The notes beneath the pieces were generated by a model. It did not search any database, was not told the origin of the DNA, and saw only the letters and a program-made list of their open reading frames with translations. Positions 45,854 to 53,422 of a DNA stretch of 64,000 nucleotides are shown in pieces. This stretch comes from Candidatus Competibacteraceae bacterium. Its GTDB lineage: Bacteria; Pseudomonadota; Gammaproteobacteria; Competibacterales; Competibacteraceae. Where the stretch lies: positions 992,001 through 1,056,000 of the forward strand of contig JADJQQ010000001.1 of NCBI GenBank assembly GCA_016712625.1. Reading direction: 5' to 3'. Each line of letters opens with the position of its first letter. Within the stretch, counting starts at the first letter, position 1. The translations under genes and the position numbers were made by a program.

Positions 45854-46755
45854 ACCTTGTCCGCTACCCGCTCGCCCAGCAGGCCCGTCGGCCGGACGAT
45901 CAGAATCAGAATCAACACACAAAAAGCGATCGCATCTTTCCAAGCGATGGAGATATACGCCGCGCCAAGCGCCTCGATCACCCCCAGCAGCAAGCCACCG
46001 ACCATCGCGCCGGGAATATTACCGATCCCGCCAAGAATCGCGGCGGTAAAGGCTTTCATGCCATAGACCCAGCCCATCGTGAAATTGATCTGACCGTAAT
46101 ACAGCCCCACCATCAAGCCCGCGGCCCCACCGAGCGCTGGCCCGACCAGAAACACCAGCATAATCACCCGGTTCACGTCAATACCCATCAACCGCGCCGC
46201 GCCCTGATCGATGGCGGCGGCGCGGATCGCGGTGCCAATCTTGGTTTTCTGGATGAACAGATACAGCGCCACCATCATCACGACGGACGCCAAGACGATC
46301 AGCACCCGCATCAGCGGCAGATATAACCCGAAAATGTTGAGGGTGGCCGCCGGTAGAATATGGTCCGGATACACCTGAAAACGCGCGCCGTAAATCAACA
46401 TCAGGGTATTTTGCAAGAAAATCGACGCGCCCAGCGCGGAGACCACCGCCGACAGCCGGGGCGATTCTCGTAACGGGCGGTAAGCGGCGCGTTCCAAAAT
46501 GGCGCCCAGCACCGCCACCAAGCCCATCACCATCAGCGCCAGCACCAACACGCCGGCGACAAATCCCAGCCGGTCGGTCAGCGCCAGCGAGGTCAGCAGC
46601 GTCAGGCCGAGGTAAGCGCCGTAGGTGAATAAATCGCCGTGGGCGAAGTTAATGAGCTTGAGCACACCGTAAACCATGGTGTAGCCCAAAGCGATCAGGG
46701 CGTAGATACCGCCCACGGCAAGACCGTTCGTGAGTTGCTGAAAGAATTCTTCCAT
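45850..46755 (-). CDS. livH: Branched-chain amino-acid ABC transporter permease LivH
   Basis: This 301-residue inner-membrane permease has Q-L-T-N-G-L-A-V-G-G-I-Y-A-L-I-A-L-G-Y-T, N-F-A-H-G-D-L-F-T-Y-G-A-Y and G-M-K-A-F-T-A-A-I-L-G-G-I-G-N, all typical of LivH. It follows livK by 111 bases and precedes livM with an overlap, so it is part of the transporter operon. Confidence 0.95.
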   Translation of the reverse strand: MEEFFQQLTNGLAVGGIYALIALGYTMVYGVLKLINFAHGDLFTYGAYLGLTLLTSLALTDRLGFVAGVLVLALMVMGLVAVLGAILERAAYRPLRESPRLSAVVSALGASIFLQNTLMLIYGARFQVYPDHILPAATLNIFGLYLPLMRVLIVLASVVMMVALYLFIQKTKIGTAIRAAAIDQGAARLMGIDVNRVIMLVFLVGPALGGAAGLMVGLYYGQINFTMGWVYGMKAFTAAILGGIGNIPGAMVGGLLLGVIEALGAAYISIAWKDAIAFCVLILILIVRPTGLLGERVADKV

Positions 46756-46866
46756 CGAGGCTCAGAGATCTAGGCTTACGGAACGGGAATGAGGATATTG
46801 CGCCAGTAAAAACCGTGGTGGTGGCGGCTCTCTCCGGCAGGCTGAGAAAGCCACTCCACCGTCTGG

Positions 46867-47991
46867 CTACTTCTGCATAATGAACTTGCCTTCGGCATCC
46901 ACTTGGTAGACCCGATACACCTCACCCTCGCGGTCGCCCTTGGCATCGAAGGAAAGCGAGCCGGTCAAGCCAGCGTAGCCCTTGAGATCTTTATGCAGAT
47001 AATCGGCGATCTTAGCGCTGTCGGTGGACTTCGCACCGGCGATTCCAGCCACCATCACCTGGAAGCCATCGCCCGCCAACACCGCCCAAATGGACGCAGG
47101 CATTTCGTTATATTTCTTTTGGTAACCCGCCAAAAACGCCTTGGCGTCCGCCGTGTCCAGATCCTGCGGTTGCGGCGGGCTCAAGAAATAATAACCCTCG
47201 GCGGCTTCCTTACCGGCAATCTTCACCAAATCCGAGTTATTGGTGGCGTCGCCGCCGATAAAGGGCACTTTCCAGTTCATATCCTTCTTTTGTCGCAGCA
47301 ACAAGCCCGCTTCGGGAAAATAGCCAGTGAATAGCACCACATCGGGATTAGCGCTCTTGAGCTTGGTCAAAATGGTGGTGTAATCGCGCTCGCCGGGCGT
47401 TAGCGCATCGAAAAACACCACGTTCGTCCCTTTCTTCTTCAGCAAGGCATTGGCCTCGTCCGCCAACCCTTTGGCATAGGAGGTGCTATCGTGCAAGATG
47501 GCGACCGTCTTAAAACCCAGCTTGTCGATGGTTTGCGCCGCCATCCGGCCCTGTTCGTCGTCGCGCGGGGCGGTACGGAAGAAATGCTTGAAACCCTTTT
47601 CAGTCAGGCGAATCGCGGTGGAGCCATTGGCGATTTGTGGAATCTTGGCCTCATCGTAAATGGCCTGGCTGGCTTCGGTAACCGATGAGCCATAAGTACC
47701 GACCACCGCCGCGACGCCCTTGGTGGTCAGCCGTTGCGCGGCCAGCGAGGCGGTGCGCGGATCGCCGCCGTCATCTTCGGTCACAATCTCGATCTGCTTG
47801 CCCAACACACCGCCCTTGGCGTTTTGCTGTTCGGCCAGCAATTCGACGATTTTTTTCATGCCCTGACCCTCACTGGCCCAGGAACCCGTCAACGGGGCCA
47901 TCAAGCCGATTTTGACGGTATCCGCCGCTTGCGCGGCAGCCCCGACCACCAAGCCAACCGCCACGGCCAATGCCAACAGTTTTTGCTTCAT
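46867..47991 (-). CDS. livK: Branched-chain amino-acid binding protein LivK
   Basis: This 374-residue periplasmic protein begins with a Sec signal peptide (M-K-Q-K-L-L-A-L-A-V-A-V-G-L, cleavage near A-Q-A). It has the family pattern V-K-I-G-L-M-A-P-L-T-G-S-W-A-S-E-G-Q and Y-G-S-S-V-T-E-A-S-Q. AGGAGAG precedes the ATG. It is the first gene of the operon. Specificity for leucine, isoleucine or valine is the family norm but not provable here. Confidence 0.93.
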   Translation of the reverse strand: MKQKLLALAVAVGLVVGAAAQAADTVKIGLMAPLTGSWASEGQGMKKIVELLAEQQNAKGGVLGKQIEIVTEDDGGDPRTASLAAQRLTTKGVAAVVGTYGSSVTEASQAIYDEAKIPQIANGSTAIRLTEKGFKHFFRTAPRDDEQGRMAAQTIDKLGFKTVAILHDSTSYAKGLADEANALLKKKGTNVVFFDALTPGERDYTTILTKLKSANPDVVLFTGYFPEAGLLLRQKKDMNWKVPFIGGDATNNSDLVKIAGKEAAEGYYFLSPPQPQDLDTADAKAFLAGYQKKYNEMPASIWAVLAGDGFQVMVAGIAGAKSTDSAKIADYLHKDLKGYAGLTGSLSFDAKGDREGEVYRVYQVDAEGKFIMQK

Positions 47992-48130
47992 TCTTTTCTC
48001 TCCTCGCTGGGCTGGAAGCCGGCTGATTTCCCCAACAAAAGCCGACGTTATGAGATGATTTCAACAATAGCAGCGAACTGGAAAAAGCGCCAAACTTACT
48101 GCATGAATCTTCTAAAAATGGTGCCTTAGG

Positions 48131-51100
48131 ATGAATCATACCGATCCTCTCGCCGTTCTCGCCGCCAGCCGCGCCGCCATTACCGAAGCTTACCGATCCG
48201 ATGAGACGGCCTATGTTGCCGCTCTGGTGGAGGCAATGCGCGCCGCCGCGCCCAATACCGCCGCCATCGCCAAACGAGCCACCGGTTTGGTGATGGCCAT
48301 CCGCCGCCAGCGGCAAGGCGCGAGCGGCGTCGATAATTTGATGCATGAGTTCTCGTTATCCAGCCAAGAAGGTATTGCCTTGATGTGTTTGGCGGAAGCG
48401 CTATTGCGCATTCCCGATCATGCCACGATCGATCGCTTGATCCGCGACAAGATCAGCAAGGGCGATTGGCGCGCCCATCTGGGCCGCAGTGAATCGCTAT
48501 TCGTCAACGCGGCGACCTGGGGCTTGCTGATTACCGGCCGATTGGTGGCGACCCGGCGGGAAGCCTCGCTGGGCAACGCGCTGGCCCGCCTGATCGCTCG
48601 CGGCGGCGAACCGATTATCCGACGCGGAGTCGAGTTCGCCATGACCTTGCTCGGCCAGCAGTTTGTCATGGGGGAAACCATTGAGGCCGCCTTGGCTCGC
48701 AGCCAGGAGAATGTCCGCAAGGGCTATACCCATTCCTTCGACATGCTCGGCGAAGCCGCGCTGACCGATGCTGATGCCGAACGCTATTTTCTCGCCTACC
48801 AGCAAGCGATTCACGCGATTGGCCGATCGGCCGGCGAAGGCGTCATTCAGGGTCCGGGCATTTCGGTTAAGCTCTCCGCCTTGCATCCCCGCTACAGTCG
48901 CGCTCAGCGCGAACGGGTTTTGGCCGAACTATACCCGCGCCTGTTGGCGCTGGCGCAACTGGCTCGGACTTACAACATCGGTTTCAATATCGATTCCGAG
49001 GAAGCGGATCGCTTGGAACTGTCGCAGGATTTGTTGGATCGTCTCGCGTTCGCGCCCGAACTGGCGGGGTGGGACGGGCTGGCGGTGGCGGTTCAAGCCT
49101 ACCAGAAGCGCGCTTTGCCACTGATCGATCATTTGATCGCGCTAGCCCGCGCCAGCGGCCATCGCTTGATGGTGCGTTTGGTCAAGGGCGCTTACTGGGA
49201 CGGCGAAATCAAGCGGGCGCAAATCGACGGCTTGGCGGGCTATCCCGTTTATACGCGCAAGGCCCATACTGATTTGTGCTACCTGGTCTGCGCCCACCGC
49301 TTGCTGAGCGCCGCTGAGCTGATCTATTCCCAATTCGCGACCCACAACGCGCATACCTTGGCGGCGGTTGAGCAGATGGCGGTCGAACAAGGCGTCAGCG
49401 ATTACGAATTTCAATGCCTGCACGGGATGGGCGAAGCGTTGTACGACAATGTGGTCGGGCAAAATAAGCCCAGCGCTCGCTGCCGTATCTACGCGCCGGT
49501 GGGCCGACATGAAACCTTGCTGCCCTATCTGGTGCGGCGACTGCTGGAAAATGGCTCCAACAATTCCTTTGTCAATCGCCTGGTGGATGAAAAAGTTAAA
49601 ATCGAAGAACTCGTCGTCGATCCTTTGTCGTTGGTTTTAAAAAATGGGGGTCGGCCTCATCCGGCGATTCCGCTGCCGGGCAAGCTCTATGGTGATGGCC
49701 GGCTCAATTCGGCTGGCCTGGATCTTGCTAATGATCGGGTATTGGAGCAACTGGCGGCTGATTTGGCGCGGCTGGAAAACCAACGTTGGCACGCGGCGTC
49801 CTGCACGGTCGGCGGCGACAGCGCGGGCGGGATTGAGCACATCATCGTCAACCCCGCCGATGGTAACGATGTGGTGGGTACCGTACGCGAAGCGTCGCCC
49901 GCCGACATCGAGCGGGCACTCGCGGCCGCCGCTCACTATGCCAACGCCTGGCGCCAGCATCCTCCCACCGAACGGGCGCGTTTGCTGCGGCGCACCGCTT
50001 ATCTCTTGGAGGCTCACCGGCCGGAACTGATCAGTTTGTGCGTTCGGGAAGCCGGTAAAACCTGGCCCAATGCCGTCGCCGAAATCCGGGAAGCAGTGGA
50101 TTTCTGCCGTTATTACGCCTTGCAGACCGAGCGTTTTGCAGATGCCGCCAGCACCGCGCCGGGCGTGGTGGCTTGCATCAGTCCCTGGAATTTTCCACTG
50201 GCTATTTTTATCGGTCAGATCGCGGCGGCGCTAGGGGCCGGAAGCCCGGTATTGGCCAAACCGGCCGAACAAACCCCGCTGATCGCGGCGCAAGCGGTGC
50301 GCTTGCTGTATGAGGCTGGTATCCCGCCAGCGGCTTTACAGTTCCTTCCGGGTCGAGGCGAAACGGTTGGGGCGGCATTGACCCAGGATATGCGGGTGCG
50401 GGGCGTGATCTTCACGGGTTCCCTGGAGGTCGCCCAAGTGATCAACCGGGCATTAGCCAACCGCGCGCCCGAACTGCCAGATACTCGCCTGATCGCCGAA
50501 ACCGGGGGGCAGAATGCGATGATCGTGGATTCTTCCGCCTTGGCGGAACAGGTGGTGCAGGACGTGATCGCATCGGGCTTTGACAGCGCCGGCCAACGCT
50601 GTTCCGCCTTGCGCGTACTCTGTTTACAAGAAGATATCGCCGACCCTTTATTGGCCTTGCTGCGCTCGGCCATGCGGGAATTAAACATCGGCAATCCAGC
50701 GCATCTCGCCACCGATGTCGGCCCGGTAATCGATCCGGCCGCCAAAGCCAGCCTTAAAGAACATATTGCCGCCATGGCCCAAACCGGCCATCCGATTCAT
50801 CAGGGCGCGTTACCGGCGAGCTGCGAAGCAGGCGTTTTCGTGCCGCCCACGCTCATTGAGATCGACCGGCTCGACGAACTCCAACGGGAAGTCTTTGGCC
50901 CCGTTGTACATGTCTTACGTTACTCCAGCGATCGGCTCAATGAGGTGGTGGACGCCATCAACGCCCTGGGCTATGGTCTGACCTTTGGCGCGCACAGCCG
51001 GATCGATGAAACTATCCAGCAGCTGGTTGGGAGGATCAAGGCCGGCAATATTTACATCAATCGTAATATGATCGGCGCGGTGGTCGGCGTTCAACCCTTT

Positions 51101-51784
51101 GGCGGCGAAGGCCAGTCAGGCACTGGCCCCAAGGCTGGCGGTCCCTTTTATCTACCGCGCTTGCTGGAGCTGGCTAATCCGTCCTTGGAAAAGCTGGGCC
51201 TGCAACGTCAAGTCGAAGCCGACCCGCGTCTTGCTGCTTTTGAGGCATTGACCGCTTGGAGTCACCGTCAGGGCTGGCGCGATCTCGCGCTGGCTTGCGC
51301 CGAATACGCCACGGCGACCCCGCTACCCTGTTATGCTCAGTTACCCGGCCCCACCGGCGAGAAAAACACCCTTTATTTCGCCCCACGGGGCGAGGTCCTC
51401 TGTCAGGCGGCCAGTGAAGCCGCTCTCCTCGAACAATTGGCCGCTGTGCTCGCCACCGGCAATACGCCGCTGTTTGCCGCTGATCCGCTAGCAACCGCGA
51501 CAGCCAACCGACTCCCACCTGAAGTCCAGACGGTGATCAAGCACATCAAGGCTGGCGAAACCGCCAAGCTGGATGCCGTGCTCTTCGACGGCGATCGCCG
51601 TTCGCTGGCGGAACTCCGCCGCCGCCTCGCCGCTCAGAGCGGCCCGCTGCTTCCGATCATTACCGCCAGTTCAGGCGTCGGCCGCTATCCACTCTATCGG
51701 CTACTTTGCGAGCGGGTGACGAGTGTCAATACCGCGGCGGCGGGCGGAAATACGCTACTGCTATCACTAGCTGATTCCAGCTGA
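48131..51784 (+). CDS. putA: Bifunctional proline dehydrogenase / pyrroline-5-carboxylate dehydrogenase
   Basis: This 1217-residue enzyme oxidises proline to glutamate in two steps at the membrane. The proline dehydrogenase barrel spans roughly residues 140-460 (K-L-S-A-L-H-P-R-Y, D-S-E-E-A-D-R-L, L-V-K-G-A-Y-W-D). The aldehyde dehydrogenase part follows with Glu790 (A-E-T-G-G-Q-N) and catalytic Cys824 (G-Q-R-C-S-A). A further C-terminal domain follows. The N-terminal ribbon-helix-helix repressor domain of the E. coli protein is absent, so it does not regulate its own gene. The ribosome site is weak. The last 18 bases overlap the end of ttcA. Confidence 0.96.
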   Translation: MNHTDPLAVLAASRAAITEAYRSDETAYVAALVEAMRAAAPNTAAIAKRATGLVMAIRRQRQGASGVDNLMHEFSLSSQEGIALMCLAEALLRIPDHATIDRLIRDKISKGDWRAHLGRSESLFVNAATWGLLITGRLVATRREASLGNALARLIARGGEPIIRRGVEFAMTLLGQQFVMGETIEAALARSQENVRKGYTHSFDMLGEAALTDADAERYFLAYQQAIHAIGRSAGEGVIQGPGISVKLSALHPRYSRAQRERVLAELYPRLLALAQLARTYNIGFNIDSEEADRLELSQDLLDRLAFAPELAGWDGLAVAVQAYQKRALPLIDHLIALARASGHRLMVRLVKGAYWDGEIKRAQIDGLAGYPVYTRKAHTDLCYLVCAHRLLSAAELIYSQFATHNAHTLAAVEQMAVEQGVSDYEFQCLHGMGEALYDNVVGQNKPSARCRIYAPVGRHETLLPYLVRRLLENGSNNSFVNRLVDEKVKIEELVVDPLSLVLKNGGRPHPAIPLPGKLYGDGRLNSAGLDLANDRVLEQLAADLARLENQRWHAASCTVGGDSAGGIEHIIVNPADGNDVVGTVREASPADIERALAAAAHYANAWRQHPPTERARLLRRTAYLLEAHRPELISLCVREAGKTWPNAVAEIREAVDFCRYYALQTERFADAASTAPGVVACISPWNFPLAIFIGQIAAALGAGSPVLAKPAEQTPLIAAQAVRLLYEAGIPPAALQFLPGRGETVGAALTQDMRVRGVIFTGSLEVAQVINRALANRAPELPDTRLIAETGGQNAMIVDSSALAEQVVQDVIASGFDSAGQRCSALRVLCLQEDIADPLLALLRSAMRELNIGNPAHLATDVGPVIDPAAKASLKEHIAAMAQTGHPIHQGALPASCEAGVFVPPTLIEIDRLDELQREVFGPVVHVLRYSSDRLNEVVDAINALGYGLTFGAHSRIDETIQQLVGRIKAGNIYINRNMIGAVVGVQPFGGEGQSGTGPKAGGPFYLPRLLELANPSLEKLGLQRQVEADPRLAAFEALTAWSHRQGWRDLALACAEYATATPLPCYAQLPGPTGEKNTLYFAPRGEVLCQAASEAALLEQLAAVLATGNTPLFAADPLATATANRLPPEVQTVIKHIKAGETAKLDAVLFDGDRRSLAELRRRLAAQSGPLLPIITASSGVGRYPLYRLLCERVTSVNTAAAGGNTLLLSLADSS

Positions 51785-52660
51785 TAAAATTGCTGGTTGT
51801 TCATCGGTCGCCTCATCGCCTTCTTCTCGCCCACCGATGAGCCAGTTAGGCGCTTGACCGCCGTTACGCGCGCCCAGTCCGGCGAAATCGAACAGCGTGG
51901 TATCGGCCAAATGCGAGGGCGCCACGTTTTGCAGGGCGGCGAAGATATTTTCCACCCGCCCCGGAAACTGCCGCTCCCATTGTCGCAGCATCATTTTGAT
52001 CGCTTGACGTTGCAGGTTGTCCTGCGAGCCACACAGGTTGCAGGGAATGATAGGAAATTGGCGGATTGCCGCGTAAGCCGCAAGATCGCTTTCCTCGCAA
52101 TACGCCAATGGCCGAATCACCACATGCCGGCCATCATCGCTTAACAGTTTCGGTGGCATCGCCTTGAGCTTGCCGCCGTGGAACAGATTGAGAAACAAAG
52201 TTTCCATGATATCGTCGCGATGGTGGCCCAAAGCGATCTTAGTCATCCCGTGTTCGGCGGCGAAGCTGTAAAGTACGCCCCGCCGCAACCGCGAGCACAA
52301 CCCGCATGTAGTCTTGCCGGCCGGGATCACGCGCTTGACCACGCTGTAAGTGTCTTGTTCGATGATGTGAAACGGAATACCGATCCGCCGCAGATAATCT
52401 GGCAAGACGTGTTCGGGAAAGCCGGGCTGCTTCTGGTCGAGATTGACCGCGATCAACTCAAACCGTACCGGCGCCCGCCGTTGCAAATTGCGGAGGATAT
52501 CCAGCATGACAAAGGAATCCTTGCCGCCGGACAGGCAGACCATCACCCGGTCGCTCTCCTCAATCATGTTGAAATCCTGAATAGCTCGCCCGATATTCCG
52601 CCGTAGGCGCTTCTGAAGCTTATTTAAATTCACATGTTCTTTTCTGATCGCCACTGTCAT
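51767..52660 (-). CDS. ttcA: tRNA 2-thiocytidine(32) synthetase
   Basis: This 297-residue protein thiolates cytidine 32 in certain tRNAs using an iron-sulfur cluster. The PP-loop is S-G-G-K-D-S (residues 44-49). Cys120 and Cys123 (T-C-G-L-C-S) and a later Cys in I-P-C-N-L-C-G-S-Q are the cluster ligands. G-H-H-R-D-D-I-M-E-T-L matches the family. The gene is convergent with putA and their ends overlap by 18 bases. Confidence 0.95.
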   Translation of the reverse strand: MTVAIRKEHVNLNKLQKRLRRNIGRAIQDFNMIEESDRVMVCLSGGKDSFVMLDILRNLQRRAPVRFELIAVNLDQKQPGFPEHVLPDYLRRIGIPFHIIEQDTYSVVKRVIPAGKTTCGLCSRLRRGVLYSFAAEHGMTKIALGHHRDDIMETLFLNLFHGGKLKAMPPKLLSDDGRHVVIRPLAYCEESDLAAYAAIRQFPIIPCNLCGSQDNLQRQAIKMMLRQWERQFPGRVENIFAALQNVAPSHLADTTLFDFAGLGARNGGQAPNWLIGGREEGDEATDEQPAILSAGIS

Positions 52661-52869
52661 TACTTTTACCTCGCAACCCTGCGCGCGGGGGGAAACTTTA
52701 GCCGGAATCCAACCTCAATGCTTCAAATTCCATACCTTGCCGGACGCTCATCAGGGGACTAGACTCCCCATTCATGATTGCGACTCGCGCCGCAACCCGA
52801 ACGCTTCTTGCTCGGTATCCGGCGTGTCGCCCCGGACAGACCAACCGCTAGCTTTCGGAGAACTTCGCC

Positions 52870-53076
52870 ATGGAGACTCGCGACATCGAACATTACAAGC
52901 ATCGGCTCGTCGAATTGCGGATTGAACACCGCGATCTCGACGATGTAATCACTCGCCTCGCCAAAGACCCGCTCGTCGACGAGTTGGAACTCAAGCGACT
53001 AAAAAAGCGCAAGCTGATGCTCAAGGATCTCATCGCCCATTTGGAAAGCAAGGTAATCCCCGACCTCAATGCTTGA
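52870..53076 (+). CDS. YdcH family (DUF465) small protein
   Basis: This 68-residue protein is a helical DUF465 domain: H-R-L-V-E-L-R-I-E-H-R-D-L-D, followed by L-K-R-L-K-K-R-K-L-M-L-K-D. It probably forms a two-helix coiled coil; no function is established. CGGAGAA precedes the ATG by 7 bases. It stands alone. Confidence 0.9.
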   Translation: METRDIEHYKHRLVELRIEHRDLDDVITRLAKDPLVDELELKRLKKRKLMLKDLIAHLESKVIPDLNA

Positions 53077-53422
53077 GTGGCTTGAAGCGCGGGGTCGCCT
53101 GCTTTTACGGCCTCAAGTGACCCCTGCTTCCTGACCGCCGCCAGCGTCGACAAGGCAGCAGTCGCTATCTTTCCTCATTCGCAATGTCTTGACTTGATTG
53201 TTTTGACGGCCATGGTAAAGGCCCGCTCCATTCTGTCCGTGCCAGCGCTAGCGACCTATCCCGACATCCAATAATTCCTAGGCTTGTTATCGAATCCCAG
53301 CCACTGTCCAACCCCCGCCTTGAGCTTGAGGTTATGATAAAGTAACCAGCAATTTTCCTGGTTCGGTCAAGCCGCCGTAGTTCACCGGATCGCATCTTAC
53401 CCGGAGCCGTAGCTATTCTCCC
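53077..53422. other. Intergenic region upstream of the DUF349 gene
   Basis: This 346-base gap follows the YdcH-like gene and precedes the DUF349 gene on the same strand. A small inverted repeat GGTTA...TAACC flanks a TATGAT element near 53329-53347, which could be a -10, but I see no matching -35. Frames in it are short and unrecognised. Confidence 0.4.
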
